Source: Eumeta japonica (Eukaryota; Arthropoda; Insecta; Lepidoptera; Psychidae). Taken from it: a stretch of 64,000 bases of DNA. The translations under genes were made by a program, and so were the position numbers. Position 1 is the first letter of the stretch; each line of letters begins with the position of its first letter. The stretch covers positions 434,001 to 498,000 of the forward strand of contig BGZK01000282.1 of the NCBI GenBank assembly GCA_005406025.1, in the 5' to 3' direction. Below are positions 11,601 through 23,849 of this stretch, piece after piece. Under the pieces are notes generated by a model. The model did no database searches and had not been told where the DNA came from. It worked only from the letters and a program-made list of their open reading frames with translations.

Positions 11601-14600
11601 AAGATATACGTTATAAGAAAATAGTTCGTTCTTCTCTTGTCTGTTCCCTAATTGTAATGAACTCAATGCGAGTTGGGAATCTCTAAGTTACGGGACTTAC
11701 GTTATGAATTGTTTAAGAATCTCAACTGATACGTAGGTTTCATTACGCAATTTCTTCCATCGTAAAAGCGAGTGACCGCATCGATATTTTTGAATGTGCA
11801 AAAATGTTCTTTTGATTTTATAAAAAAGTTCAGTGATGCGGATTGCGCAGACTAATATAATTAGTGTTGCGGGCTGGCGCGGTAAACACTAAAATATTTC
11901 AGCATATGGCAAATGTCACATATAATAAAGCATATCATGTTATTCAAGAACGTACTGAAGATTTTATCACTTAAACAAAACTTTAAAATAATAACATACG
12001 CACGTAATTACATTTATATTTTTAAGTGGCTACACAAGCCGTGAAAGTAAAAAGTCATGTTAGTATTGTCGATGTAACTATTGATTGATATAATTAATAA
12101 GGTTCAAGAGGAATTCTTACTCGCAGTTTATAGTTTAAATATTTTATTTTAAATAACTCAGAGCATTTATTATTCTGAGTAGTGTTTTAATTTTAAATAA
12201 ATCCGAGCTTTTGATATTCTGTGTTGTATATTATTTTACAATAACTCACAATTATTTATAATCCGATCAGGCTTCGAATGAATTTTCGGGAGCTTGACAC
12301 AACGATTCAACCTCTCAACAATTATTTAACGTGTAGGATCACACCGGTCAGTCCGATATCGCATCTTGATTGACTATTTTTCGTTAATTCCATTTTTGAT
12401 TATTTTTAATAATTTTCTCACCACTAAAATAGTAATGGATTCCGTCCTTTCCGCGAAAGTTAGTTTAGTTGTACATTTTAACAAACCATTTCACAAAAAA
12501 TGATTTGAAACTATCGTGTTTGTTGCAAATTTAATACTGCTGCTGGTTCATATTATGTCAATAGTGAGCTACTCCACACAGCGGCTAATAAAGCAGGAAG
12601 GCTCGGAGGTAATATAAAGAGGCGAAAGAAATCAAATTATATTATTTAAATCAATGAAACACACTTAATGTTCAATTTAGTAATTATAAATTTATTTATA
12701 AATGTTTTAAGATACAAAATAAAATAGCACATGAATTGAAAATTAAATCCAAATAGATAGTGAAAATAATATTAGGTGGTTATTTTTGATACGTCAGAAT
12801 TTTTAGCGTTCATAATGAAATCTTACTTAGACTGCACAATTCATTAACCATTAGCTTCCAGCGAAACAATGACACACAGATATCTTGTTTTTTATATGGT
12901 GTAAGTTTTTTCCATATTTTCCGTATTCGTGTATTGTCATTTAATTTCACGGCTCATAATGCGAAAGAATTTGAGAGTGCTTTGCGATCGTAAATTTCTT
13001 TATACTCTTGTCAGCAAATACTTTTGTCGCTGTATTCTCATAAGTACTCAAAAATGGGGATATTTGAAAACTATTGTATAGGTAATAGAGATTGATTCTG
13101 TCAGATTCAAAAACAAGATCGTTCTTGAAAAAATCCATTAATTTAGCATTTCTTTATTAGCTTTTTGAATTATTGCAAGTAGTTTCTTATTAAAAGTGCT
13201 GTCTGATTCGGTGTTTTTAAATTATAATTAATAAGAAATATCAGTTAATTGATCACAGAGGGACTTTCATAAATAGTGGCGCCGTCCGGTAGTAAGTAAA
13301 TTTATTTCTTCGTTTCTCATCTGTTTTGAAAAGATTGGGTTGCAATAGTTGCAAGAATATATTCTAAATGGCACTAATTTTTCAATTTTATTTTGTTTCT
13401 TATAAAAATTTACTGGACACATTATGAGCCGTACACTTTTGGATTTTCCAATTTTTATTTGTAGTTTTCCTTTGGTAGCTTTTATGTCAATGTTAATTTT
13501 GAAACTCTTCCCACAAAATAAATTGACTTCTTTATACAATCGATGTACTAGATATACCACTGCATAATAGAAAAACGGTTCCCTCCGTACAGGTACGTTA
13601 TGGCCAAAAAGGCATTGCGCGTGAGTTCAAGTATCTCTCTCTGAACCTCTAAAGTTCAAGAGAGTATAGCTCTTTTCGCTAAACGTGTAGAATGAGATAC
13701 TCACTCTACTACCGAGTACAATGAATGGATCTTATGATGCATTTTTCGTAAACATTCCTAATCTCCTTCCCTTATAAAACGATTTTGCCAAGGAAACCAT
13801 AGTCATTGAAATAGCCGTTTATAAAAAAATAGCTTAAAACTTCTGCGTATAATTGTCGTATTGACAACCTTAAGAACAGATGACACGCAGGTAACGCAGC
13901 CTGGAAGGAGCTAGGTGGTCAATTGCACCCGCGCTTGCGCTCTCGCCGAGCACTTATTAGGGTTGTGTCTATTACTATTTATAAGTATATTTTCAATGAG
14001 TATATGCGAAAAGATGCAAGGTCTAATCCATAGAGTATATATATATATATACATGTCTAATACCATGTATTTTTGAGAGGTAAACAAAAATGCTATTACC
14101 CAAAGTATAGGTGGTAACCGCTGCCCATTGGCACTTGTAATCCCATAGGAATAACCAATGTGTTGTTGGCCTCTCGTGGTCAGGAATAGGATATCTAATG
14201 AAGGGGAATGGGATGACGGAGTGCAGAGTTTTTTGAGAATGTGGTATCTCCCTGGTCGAACTGATGCATTTTCATGCTATAGCCAAGGTGACCATGGCAT
14301 GATTCTACCACTCGATAATTACAGAAAAGTATGAATATGGAATTGCCCTGTGCTTTCTGGCAAAGTATCTGATGAAGATAAAAAAAAAATACATATTTTA
14401 AGTTGACACGGGCAGGTTGACACAGATAATTAAAAAAGACTTTATAATAAACGACATACATAGATGACGCCAATCTTATGAACTAAGCATATATATTAAT
14501 GTCAATTGCTAAAAACATAACCGCTTCTTTTGGCTTTGCCGTAGCCGGCTAATAATAATGGAATTTTTGATATAGTCTTTATATACTTACAATATATAGG

Positions 14601-14908
14601 AATGATTTTATAGATAAAGTATTTTCTTTAAATAAATTTACAACTAGAGTACGACTAGTCCAAATTGAAAGATTCTTTATTTGTATGATAATAAATTATC
14701 TATAGGTGTAATTATGTACTAGTTATTGACTTTAGCTTCCCTCACATGAACATAGAACGTATTTGTTACTGTTATGTCGACCAAAAACTAGTAATAGCAA
14801 TTTTTAAGGGAAGATCAAAATCGACCCCGGTCTAGAATTCGAATTGAACTACAAAACAGCCGAGTGTAATTATACTTTATTTAACTAAACCTAAAATTCA
14901 GTATGTAT
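8700..14908. other. Long gene-free stretch
   Basis: About 6 kb of AT-rich DNA with no protein family I recognise on either strand. Three things can be noted. A short inverted repeat (GTCGGTTCCA / TGGAACCGAC) brackets 9757-9892. A GC-rich island lies at about 11391-11530. A patch at about 14105-14300 ('ggtaaccgctgcccattgg', 'gtggtatct') resembles common lepidopteran repeats and a patch at 48.78 kb. A TA run sits at 14037-14051. Short open frames at 12947-13138 (minus) and 13267-13560 (minus) look random. Confidence 0.45.
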
Positions 14909-14977
14909 CAGTTGATGAAGATAAAGCAGTTTGTGGAGATACTAATGCTCTACAAACTGGTTTATCTTCATTAACTG
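14909..14977. repeat. 30-bp near-perfect inverted repeat
   Basis: Arm 14909-14938 pairs with 14948-14977 with three mismatches across 30 positions and a 9-base loop. No transposon ends or target duplications are visible around it. Confidence 0.8.
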
Positions 14978-15735
14978 GTTTACTAATAATGTGATACTTC
15001 ACCCATTGCTTGCATATTTCACAACTCCTTAAACGTTTCGGGGTTTTCAGTGAAAGATGTAATTTATTTAGATTTTAGGTCATTATGTCATAATGATTAA
15101 AAAAACTTTTAAGGAAATTCAAATTTATTCCTTTTATGCTTATGTAAATAAATATAGTGTAGCGTAAAAGTCATTCGTTGATAAATCAAAAATATTTCTT
15201 AACAAAAATATTTGTCGATTGATTGAAAATTAAACTCGAGAATTTATAGGATCTATTTATTCAAAACACATTTATAATATGTAAAATTATGCCCTTAATT
15301 AACACACAATTTTTAATACGCCTGAAAATAACAAGTACATGTTTAAAACTCTTATATAAAATACTAAGTAATTACATTAAATTACTATTACTAAAGAATT
15401 ATGTAAACGAATTAAATAGGTACAAAACTTCAATGATTTAAAATCAGTCCATAATGAACAATTTATATAAAGAACCAACCAGTTGTTTTTGGAGTTGGTT
15501 TTGGAGCTAAAGCAAGGCAAAAGAATATGTAATATATGAACATGAATATGAAACGTTAAATATTGAGAATGAATGAAAAACGACAGGGCTAGAAGACTGT
15601 AATATTGAAATGGACACGTGGACATACAAATGAACTGGACAAAACTTTAAAAGTCCCTTTTTGTTAATGAAAAATAATAAAATCGTATACATAAATAAGA
15701 AACCGCAAAAAAATCGAAACTTGAACAACTGTAAG
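14978..15735. other. Intergenic, nothing identified
   Basis: AT-rich DNA between the hairpin and the minisatellite. The overlapping minus-strand frames at 15377-15803 have no family resemblance, and the second runs into the degenerate tandem repeat, so both are taken as chance. Confidence 0.4.
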
Positions 15736-16115
15736 TTTATACAAGTGTAACAATGTTGTGTACAAAAATAATGTGAGTTGTGTGCACAAACATAAAAACA
15801 CAAGAAACTTCTTACGTAAACATTTAATTGGATTACATTAATGCAATAACGTTGCTTATAAAAAATATTAATGCGGTGAATTCAAATGTGAAAATTCTAA
15901 ACATCCTGACGTAAATATCCATAAGCTTATACTAGTGTAGTAACATTGTGTATAAAAATGTTAAAGCCGTGCGCATAAACATCAAAGAACGTCAAAGCGT
16001 AAGTGTTGATAATTTTACACTAATATAATAACCACGTGTATAAACATTATCGATTTCGTATCTTCAAATGTGCAAATACAAAAAAGTCAAGATTTAATAA
16101 TTTTATATACAGAAC
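15736..16115. repeat. Degenerate ~91-bp tandem repeat (minisatellite), 3' of GR locus A
   Basis: Four diverged units begin at about 15736, 15832, 15927 and 16013, with a stub at 16101. Spacings are 96, 95, 86 and 88 bp. Each unit has the order 'TTATACxAGTGTAAxAAC', 'TTGTGTATAAAAAxATTAA', 'TCAAATGTGxAAAT', 'GACGTAAATAT'. The same repeat lies at the matching place beside GR locus B (57640-59005), so it was part of the duplicated block. It has no coding frame. Confidence 0.75.
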
Positions 16116-16199
16116 GTTTGAGAGTTTTCGCTCTAGACTGTCATAAATTTGGTGATTTTGATATTATACTATAATGACAATACGACTGATCAGGTATTT

Positions 16200-16372
16200 T
16201 TAAACAAATAAGTGATAGAGTTGAACAAGAACGATCAGGTAAGTGGTGCCGAGGCTCAGTATGCCTGCAGGCAGAGACACGTCGACGGGAATCAAGCGCC
16301 AGATGCGAAGCTTGAAAGGACGCAGTTCTAGGAATTTCAAGAAATTCTCAATGACGGATATCTCTGCGGGAT
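16200..16372 (-). CDS. GR locus A exon 4 (C-terminal)
   Basis: Acceptor 'atatttcag' precedes the exon; TAA is at 16200-16202. It encodes the last membrane segment with 'ELRPFKLRIWRLIPVDVSLP' and then TTYLIVLVQLYHLFV. The usual GR signature TYxxxxxQF has L in place of the final F. Open throughout; it differs from locus B exon 4 at only three of 57 residues. Confidence 0.85.
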
Positions 16373-16779
16373 CTGAAATATAATTAAAGTACTTGTCTTG
16401 TAAAGGTGAAGGCAGAGGCGAAAAATATATCGGAATGAGGATCATATTGATCTATTCAGATATATGTTTATTTACATTATAAGAAGATCTACGCGTTCAG
16501 GTAGTAAGTCGGTAATAATAAAACTTCTGGATTCATATTAATAAAATCACGTATTATGTTTATGATACATTTGTTGCTTTAGAAGAGTATTTCCTCATTA
16601 TATAAAGACAGCGATTGTTTTTGCTATACATGTTTTTCATCATTGTACGAAATCACTTTTCACGCAGTCGCATCTGGTCATCTATTATGTGGTATCCATA
16701 GAGTGTAAAGCTTTCGAATCTTCAGATGTACACGCGAAGTCTTTGGCTAATTTAAGTATCTAAGATTGTATGAATTTGT

Positions 16780-16990
16780 TCACAAGTAATTTTTTATTTG
16801 TCGTGCAGTATCAGTATTAGCTTCGGTAACTGCGGTTGTGAGTCGACCTTTAGATAAATTGTCAGAGGTGATCACGTCCACGTCTGAAATCGTTGAAGCA
16901 GAAAAACATAGAGCTAACAGATGGAGCTTCATCACCGCATGCCAAATGAAGTCTTTGGTAACTTTTTTGTTGACGCAAATCACAACGACA
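16780..16990 (-). mobile_element. Mariner transposase N-terminal fragment in intron 3 of locus A
   Basis: Minus-strand reading gives pieces of the mariner N-terminal helix-turn-helix region in two frames: QRLHLACGDEAPS, FNDFRRGRDHL, and GRLTTAVTEANTDTARQIKNYL. It matches the piece at 56.58 kb in style. The catalytic domain is absent. Locus B's intron 3 is only 157 bp and has no such insert, so the insertion probably followed the A/B duplication. Confidence 0.75.
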
Positions 16991-17976
16991 ATTCTAAAAA
17001 AGCATGGCGTAAATATTCTCTGATATAAATTTATTGTAAATCCAATTTATAATTCTTAAAACCATGTCATAATAAAAATTAAATTACAATCCATCCAAAA
17101 TAAAATGTAGTCTACCACAAAAGAGTTTCATTTTAAAAACCGTAATTGGTTTTGGAACGAAGTTCGTTAAGGGCGTTGCGGAGGGGTACCCTAGCCGGCA
17201 AAAACGTCCGTAACGTTAAAATAAAGCTTAACATTTTTATGTATAGTCTATGTGTGATGGCTGTACAGTGTCTTATGTATAGTCTACGTGATGATTGTTA
17301 TTATCATTGCAGCTTGCTATTATTTTTATATCATTCCACTAACGTTTCATGATCAAAGGGTGGCTTTTGTTTGTGTTAAGTTATTTTTTGAATTAATATC
17401 ATAAAAAAACATTTTGAATAATGGAAAGTGAATTAAATATAGTAACAGAAAGCGAATCGACAGAAATGGTGATTAACATTTGTATAAAGTCACCAAATAC
17501 CATGTAGGTAAAAATAAAAAAAAATATTTAAAACATTTGACAGATAAGCAACACGTATATGTTTATTTTGTGGTTGTATGTGTGTAATTCATTTATGATT
17601 ATTTTTTATATCAATTTCATTATAAATCATAGTAAGATAATTTTGTAAAGTAATTTTTTTTATTTTTGTCGATAAAAAATCATAATAAAAAATATATACC
17701 TGAATAATTATTTTCTTTATACCTCGAACAGAACTTGAAATTAATATTTTTATAATAAGGAACTTCGTTCCTATCTGGTGTACCACGACACCACTCAATT
17801 TTTTATATTCTTTTACAAGTACTCAGTTTCAGAAATTTGTACTGTGAGATACGTATATCTTTAAGGCACTTAGAATGTTTTTAAGAGACATGAGGTAAAA
17901 AAAAAAAATGTTTCTTTTCGACAAGTTATCTATAACAGTATACTTACACTTATGAGATATGTATTCAAATATTTAC

Positions 17977-18124
17977 CATCGGAGAGATAAAGGCGAGAGA
18001 TCAACGTGGACTTCATGTGGTCCACTCGTGACTCGATCACAGAAGCAATTATACCCGGTAGACTGGTTAGTAAAGCCGCCTGGGTCACTTCAAGGAAAGA
18101 TATTGTCACCAATGCCGTAGATTC
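17977..18124 (-). CDS. GR locus A exon 3
   Basis: 148 nt, with acceptor 'ttttttcag', donor GTAAAT and phase 1 at its end, the same length as locus D exon 3. The frame is open and encodes the stretch ending 'ESRVDHMKSTLISRLYLSD', conserved in all four loci. Confidence 0.85.
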
Positions 18125-18410
18125 CTGAAAAAATAAACGAGAAGTTACATTCACTTACTTCTAAAGTGATCGCGAAGTATGAAATAAGATAAATATTAGA
18201 TGAAAACGCACGTCACTACTTGCTGTCTAACGGTATGGTAATTGATTAAATACGAGTATCTTTATCATTTACTGTTGCTATGCTATATGTAATAAAATAA
18301 GTAAGTAGTTAAATAAATAAACAATTTGAGACAGAAAAAATAAAGAGACACGCGGCAATAGTAATTCAGGACTTTTTGATTTTAGGAATTAGAATTGTGA
18401 AGCTACTCAC

Positions 18411-18488
18411 CATATGATCTATCCAGACTAAAGTAATGTACATCCAACACAGTAATTTGGGAAAACCGCAGAGCAGATTTACTGAAAT
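18411..18488 (-). CDS. GR locus A exon 2
   Basis: 78 nt in phase 0, with acceptor 'aatttcag' and donor GTGAGT. It encodes 26 residues including NLLCGFPKLLCWMY, aligned with NLVFTFPKLLTWIY of locus D and NLLCTFSKLLTWIY of locus C. Six bases shorter than the C/D exon. Confidence 0.85.
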
Positions 18489-18936
18489 CTGAAATTTCGG
18501 TTAAATACCTTTATTTAACAGTAACATTACTGTACAAGGCAAATCATTTTTAACATTTGTACAAGAATGTACTACGGTCATCATCGCGATATGCGGGATG
18601 AATGTATAAATCTATATATTTTGCCGATATAAAGCTACTAATACATAGCCACATTATATAAATGTTACCAAATAAATTATTTAAACGTAAATAATTGTTT
18701 GTGAGTTACTTACAAACACGTTAATTTTTATTTTATAGCGTTTTTTAATTATATTAATAATTCAACGCCGCTTTTATTAGAACCATCATATAAAATTATA
18801 ATTAATAATATTGTTTAAGCGATATAATTACGTTAAAAATAAATTTAATTGTTAAAATATAAAATTATGTTATAGATAGCACCTAACATTTAAAACATAT
18901 AAATTATTAATATTATTTTTAGGATATAGTTATATT

Positions 18937-19409
18937 GAAAAAAAAATTGGTTGCCTGTAAAGTCGGTATACGGGCGAAAGTTTTACGTGACAACGACTTT
19001 GAATGGTAAAATCATTTTAATGTGAATATTCATTCGTATAGTAGGAAGAAGGATGAAATAATAGTAACAATTTAAAACATTTATTTATACAAAGAATTAT
19101 ATTTAAAACATTAATTTATACAAAGAATCTCGCACTGAATTTCATATTAACAAAATTTTATTTTTACCTTTACACATACATACGTATTTATATACAAATA
19201 TACATACAATAACTTGCAATACATTTGCAAGCTATGCACTAATTCTCTAGTGCTGCGCGCGGCAGACCGATCATAGTTGAGTGGGAGAGAGACGCAAGGC
19301 ATTCGGCGGGCCTCTCTCTCGTTCGGTGACTCATCGTAACGTTATCGAGCGTTACACTTTTTCATAAGTGACTCCCAGCCGCAACCTAATTTAAGACGTT
19401 GTCACGTCA
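18937..19409. repeat. ~470-bp unclassified repeat, copy 1
   Basis: Nearly identical to 28254-28722, with only a handful of differences by eye. It starts in an A-run followed by TTGGTTGCCTGTAAAGTCGG and ends GACGTTGTCACGTCAA. ACGTGACAACG near the left end is inverted at the right end. Inside is an imperfect tandem of about 25-30 bp ('aaaacatttatttatacaaagaat'). There is no open frame. It sits in intron 1 of GR locus A. High identity implies recent mobility; the class is unknown to me. Confidence 0.8.
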
Positions 19410-19470
19410 ATAAATTTCATTGTGTAAAAGGAAACTCTGTTATAGATATTCAATTTATATACAATTCATT

Positions 19471-19515
19471 GCTAGGATATCCTAGCCTATTAATGATTTT
19501 ATATAAAATCATTAA
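19471..19515. repeat. Two adjacent perfect palindromes
   Basis: GCTAGGATATCCTAGC (19471-19486) is a perfect 16-bp palindrome. Four bases on, 19490-19515 is a perfect 26-bp palindrome centred on TATA. They lie between the end of the 470-bp repeat and the 3' end of the RTE-like LINE. Confidence 0.85.
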
Positions 19516-19539
19516 ACTTGGAATCATAAAATGTTGTTA

Positions 19540-22500
19540 AGAGCTTCTCTACGAATAAAGACCTGCTCCATTATTCTCAATATTATTTTATCTTTTGCCT
19601 CAATGATCCAATCTTTGCCTGCTGTCTTATTTATTTCATACGTTCACTTTTCTTTTGGTCTTCCTATATTTCTTCCCTTACGTGGTCCTGTCCAAACAGT
19701 AATTATTTTTGACCATCCTTGTCATCCATACGCGTAATGTGACCGGCGTAGTGCCTACTTTTTGCTGTACTTTAAAGCATCAATGGTTCTAGATCATTTT
19801 TATACATTCGCACTTCTTTTTAATCGACTTCAAAATTTAAAAAAGGAGGAGGTTCTCAATTTGACTGTATTTTTTGTTTATGTATTATGTTTGTTACCTC
19901 ACAATTTTCAACTGGGTGACCCAATTTTGATATTTTTTTTTTATTTGAAAGCTGGTGCTTCCCGTGTGATCCCATTTTAATTTGGTTTGGTTCTGACAAT
20001 GGCATCCATGAGAAAATCGCATAAATCTTAAATTTGCGTCAAGTATGTGCCCGACAAATCGACGAATAACTCAATATCACGCTAATTGATTTCGATGATT
20101 CTTTTTTTATTAGAAAGGACGTAATTCAAGGGTACTTTCATGGGAGTTTGGTTAGGTTCTGATTATGGGATCCATGACAATGTAACGGAAATCTTCAATT
20201 CTTTGGAGAAAATTAACATTACTCGGCCGAATCTTTTATAGGCTATCCGGATATTTGAGTCACCTACCGTAAAGTCGTTGTGGTCAAGTAATTGTCGAAG
20301 TCGAATATGATTATCGATGGAACTCCTTAACGGCTTACAGTAAGGGTGCGATCTAAGAGCAGCACGTTTAGTAGGTCTACCCATATTCAGACAAATAGTT
20401 AGTGTGCTTCAGATTCACTAAAATCACAAAAGCACAAAATTTTTTAATGTTATTCATAGGTATGTGTTGAGTTAAATTTGAAGTGTGTAGTTAACTACCT
20501 ACGTTCTTGTGTGGTAAACACATAGATCGTACCTACATATTGATGAGTAGAAAAAGTAAGTTGATTATTAAGTTGTAGAACAATACACAATAATTTATTT
20601 ACTTTTTAGTGCACATTAATTTGTTTTGGAATAGGTTTTGTTTTGAAATCGGTTTTTTTGTTAACATTTTTGTTTATTCTATCTTTTCTTTTTTGGTGTA
20701 GGAGACTGTTCCATCGAACTAGGACACGTTTGTATTTTGATCTTTATACGGTAATTAAATATCCAGGTTTGGCTAGCATGTGAGGGGCATGGTAATGTAC
20801 AGGAGTTTAAAATTTTTTCTTTGATTTTTATGGTTAGGTTAGGTTTGATATTAGCAGAATTTATTCCATGTGGTATTTACACTCCTAATTATTTCAACGG
20901 TGTATCTTGACCTTTTAAACGATATCTGTTTGCCCAATAATACATATCCTTATATATACCCTAACAGGTTATGGTTGATTTTATTCGGTATTAGTTTGCA
21001 CTTAGACATAATTAATTTCTAAGTTGATGTCGATGCTTAAAGCATATAATTCGTTGACCATTTTTTCTAGTTGAGATGCTGTTTCTGAGAAAAGTACGAC
21101 ATCGTCAGCAAATTAAAGATTGCTTGAACATTTTTCTTATATATTTAAACATATTCTTTCGTATTTTAAAGTCTTTATTACGCGGTAAAGAACAGAAACA
21201 AAAAAGGCGTTAGGCAAGTGGTTGTCTAACGTCTCTTTGGATGTTTATTACTGGGCCTCTGATCTCTATATTCATTCGACTTACTTTGCCATATTTGTTT
21301 CTTATTGGTTCGATCATTTCTAAAGGTACTTCATACTCCTATAGGGCTTTCTACTTGCTGTTATGTGATATTGAATCGAAGGCTTTAGATTAATCTATAA
21401 ATGTCGAATAGAGTGAAATTTTTTGCTCTTCATGTTTCTTTCTAATTATTGTGTGAATATGTTCCGTAGTTGAATTTTTTTTCTACAACCTGCTTGTTCA
21501 GGAAGTTGATGTTTTTCAATGAATGGTGCAAGACGTTCCTTACGTCAGGAAGCAAATAATTCGTACATATTTGCTTGTAAACTGATTGGTCGATAGTTTC
21601 TAAAGCCAGCAGGATTAACTTTTTTATATAACGACATTATATCCGATTACACCTATTCTTTGGGAAACTACCCATTGTATATCTTATTACACGAACTTGT
21701 TAAAGCTGACACGAATAAGTATTTCCAGTTTTTGATGCTTCATTTGGTATGCCGTCTGGGCCATTGCTCTTCTAAGTTATTAGGTTATCTCTCCATTTTC
21801 TTTAATGCTTTACATTTTCAACATTTTCATAAGGTGGTAGAGTTTGGAATAAGTAGAAGAAGCTCTTGGTTTTGGTTTTTTGCTTTTAAGGATTAAGGAT
21901 TACTATAAAATGCTGTTTATAATTTTATTATTATTGATCTGTTGAAAGTCTTTCTGTTAGTAGAATTTTCTTACAAATAAAGTGATTGTTTACAACTATT
22001 AAGAATTATAAAACCTTCTTTTAAACTTCCTGACTTTTCTAAAAATTGCTTTATTACTTTTATTCTGTTATTCTAACGATGATTTCTAATCAATTCATAA
22101 ATATATATGTATTTCTTTATAAATAACAACGCTCTTTCTTCTCTTCTACAGAAAAGTAGCTTTTGTTGGTAAATCTTCTTGTTATAATACATTTAATCTC
22201 GCTCTTAATTATGCTTCTTTGTTTTGGGTTTTCGGTTTCGATCAAATTAGGACTACCCGATAGAGATCATTTATTTTTATTGTAGTATGATTCTATGCTT
22301 TCGTTTCTACACTATTCATGTTATTTATTCTTCTACTTAAAGCTTCAACGAATTGTTGTTTCTCTTCTATTGTGTTTAATGTAATGATATTATTCTTATA
22401 CGTAACTTTACGTTATTACTTACTGTTCGAAAATAAAATAGTGCTTCTTATAAATCGATGATAACTAGGGAATAACAATGTATTTACTTCTGCAATATTT

Positions 22501-22990
22501 GTAATATTTTCTTTATTACTAGGAAGTATGTCATCGATCTTACTTTTTTTAAGTGAAAGTCGTGTCCAAATATATTTGGTATTCTTTTTAAATAAGCTGT
22601 TTATTGTGAATTAATTATTTTCTCCAACAAATCCAGTAACTTTTTGTTCCTTTTCCTGCACCAAAATCAAACCAATATTTTTTTGCCGACGAGATTTTGT
22701 CCGACACAAGCTTTAAAATCGCCCAAAATGTAAAGATGTTTGTTGTATTGTTCCATAGTTTTTAGGAATTTATCGTAGAATTTACTAATTTCGAGATCAT
22801 TTGCCTCAATTGTAAGTGCGTAGACATGAACTAATGAGAGCGAAATGTTTTTTCGCTTCAATGAGCATGTTCGTCCAGACATCCCAATAAAGTTTTTTAT
22901 ACTGAAATCAAGTGTTTTATTTTTAAAGAAAATTAATGCTGTACTGCCTTTTAGTTTCGCTAAAATAGCGTAATCTATGATTTTCGTCTC
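19540..22990 (-). mobile_element. RTE-like LINE remnant in intron 1 of GR locus A
   Basis: Minus-strand 22882-22667 encodes part of an apurinic-type endonuclease (SLVHVYALTIEANDLEISKF, then LYILGDFKACVG; the usual GDFN has K for N). Around 21120-21050 the polymerase box reads FADDVVLFSETASQLEKMV. Near 19745-19540 the C-terminal tail typical of lepidopteran RTE-like elements is visible in broken frames (GRPKKR-type stretch). Stops and shifts throughout make it dead. A second dispersed repeat seems to split it at about 19830-20420. Same strand as the host GR locus. Confidence 0.75.
19830..20420. repeat. Dispersed repeat inserted near the LINE 3' end
   Basis: Starts 'aatcgacttcaaaat', 'aaaggaggaggttctcaat' and continues with 'gaaagctggtgcttcccgtg' and 'tctgacaatggcatccatgag'. 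I recognise this wording as a dispersed repeat frequent in lepidopteran genomes. No coding frame is evident (the open frame at 20163-20384, minus, has no family match). The boundaries are approximate. Confidence 0.5.
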
Positions 22991-23419
22991 CTATTATATT
23001 GCATCCCGTCCTTCTTATTAACTTTTGGATAAATTGACTTATAATTTATAATATATGAAATTCGTAATACAATAAACGAGATGACTTGTATTATATAAAC
23101 AAGTTGAAAGTACTGATTAAAAAATAAAACATTTGAATCAGAATTTTGATTGCTTGAATTTTTAGTAGCTTCATACCTACTGGTTAATTGTGTCATGGCA
23201 TATTACTGAAAATTAAAGAGTGGTTTAGTGGTTTTGACTTATAATTTAATTTATATAGTATAAAAAAGGGACAAGCTAATTCGCACAGATATGACATATA
23301 TTTAGTGTTGCCGTGAAGAAAGCTAATGTGGCGCCTTAAGTGTAAGTTTTTTAGTTTCCTGGTTATTGTTTACATTTTTTGTATGAGGTATTTTTAGTTA
23401 ACGCAGTTCCTGTGTAAAT

Positions 23420-23605
23420 GATCTGAACAAGTGACAGCAAATGGTTTTCCAATTACGGAAATTCATCACCTAAAAATTTTTTAGTAATCGTTACAGCGAA
23501 TGAGGTTGAGAATTTTGTGTAGCACATTTATGTATTTTGTCCCGTAATTTTTGATTTGTTTATTATGCAAAGTAGCATTTCAAATATTTATCCATTTCCA
23601 AATAT
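23420..23605. repeat. Duplicated intron segment (matches 62030-62205)
   Basis: Sequence from 'gtgacagcaaatgg' to 'caaagtagcatttcaaatat' is closely matched at 62037-62195. In copy B the match stops at the TA run (62226-62267). In copy A about 2 kb, including GR exon 1, separates it from the next matching stretch (25605-25905). Confidence 0.75.
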
Positions 23606-23849
23606 CTCTATCTATCTATATATTGACAGGTATATTAATTTTTACTTATAAAGATATAGGTTTCAGAAGAAATTTTTAAAGTAAAAGATCACTAATTTAA
23701 AAAATTATTGCTTTTATTAATTAACTCCCCGCATTGCCAATTTATATACCGATGAATTGAGCGCGTTCGCCATACATTAAACGTTCTCACGTTTTGTTTT
23801 TAAGTAGTTTCACAGTTCTAGAAAATAGACAGATTTTATATTTTTACTA

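Noticed and set aside
15377..15803. Two overlapping minus-strand frames rich in F, S, L and C
   Set aside because: No family resemblance; one overlaps the degenerate tandem repeat.
15736..16115. CRISPR-like array
   Set aside because: Units are diverged, AT-rich, without constant direct repeats or unique spacers, and the genome is animal.
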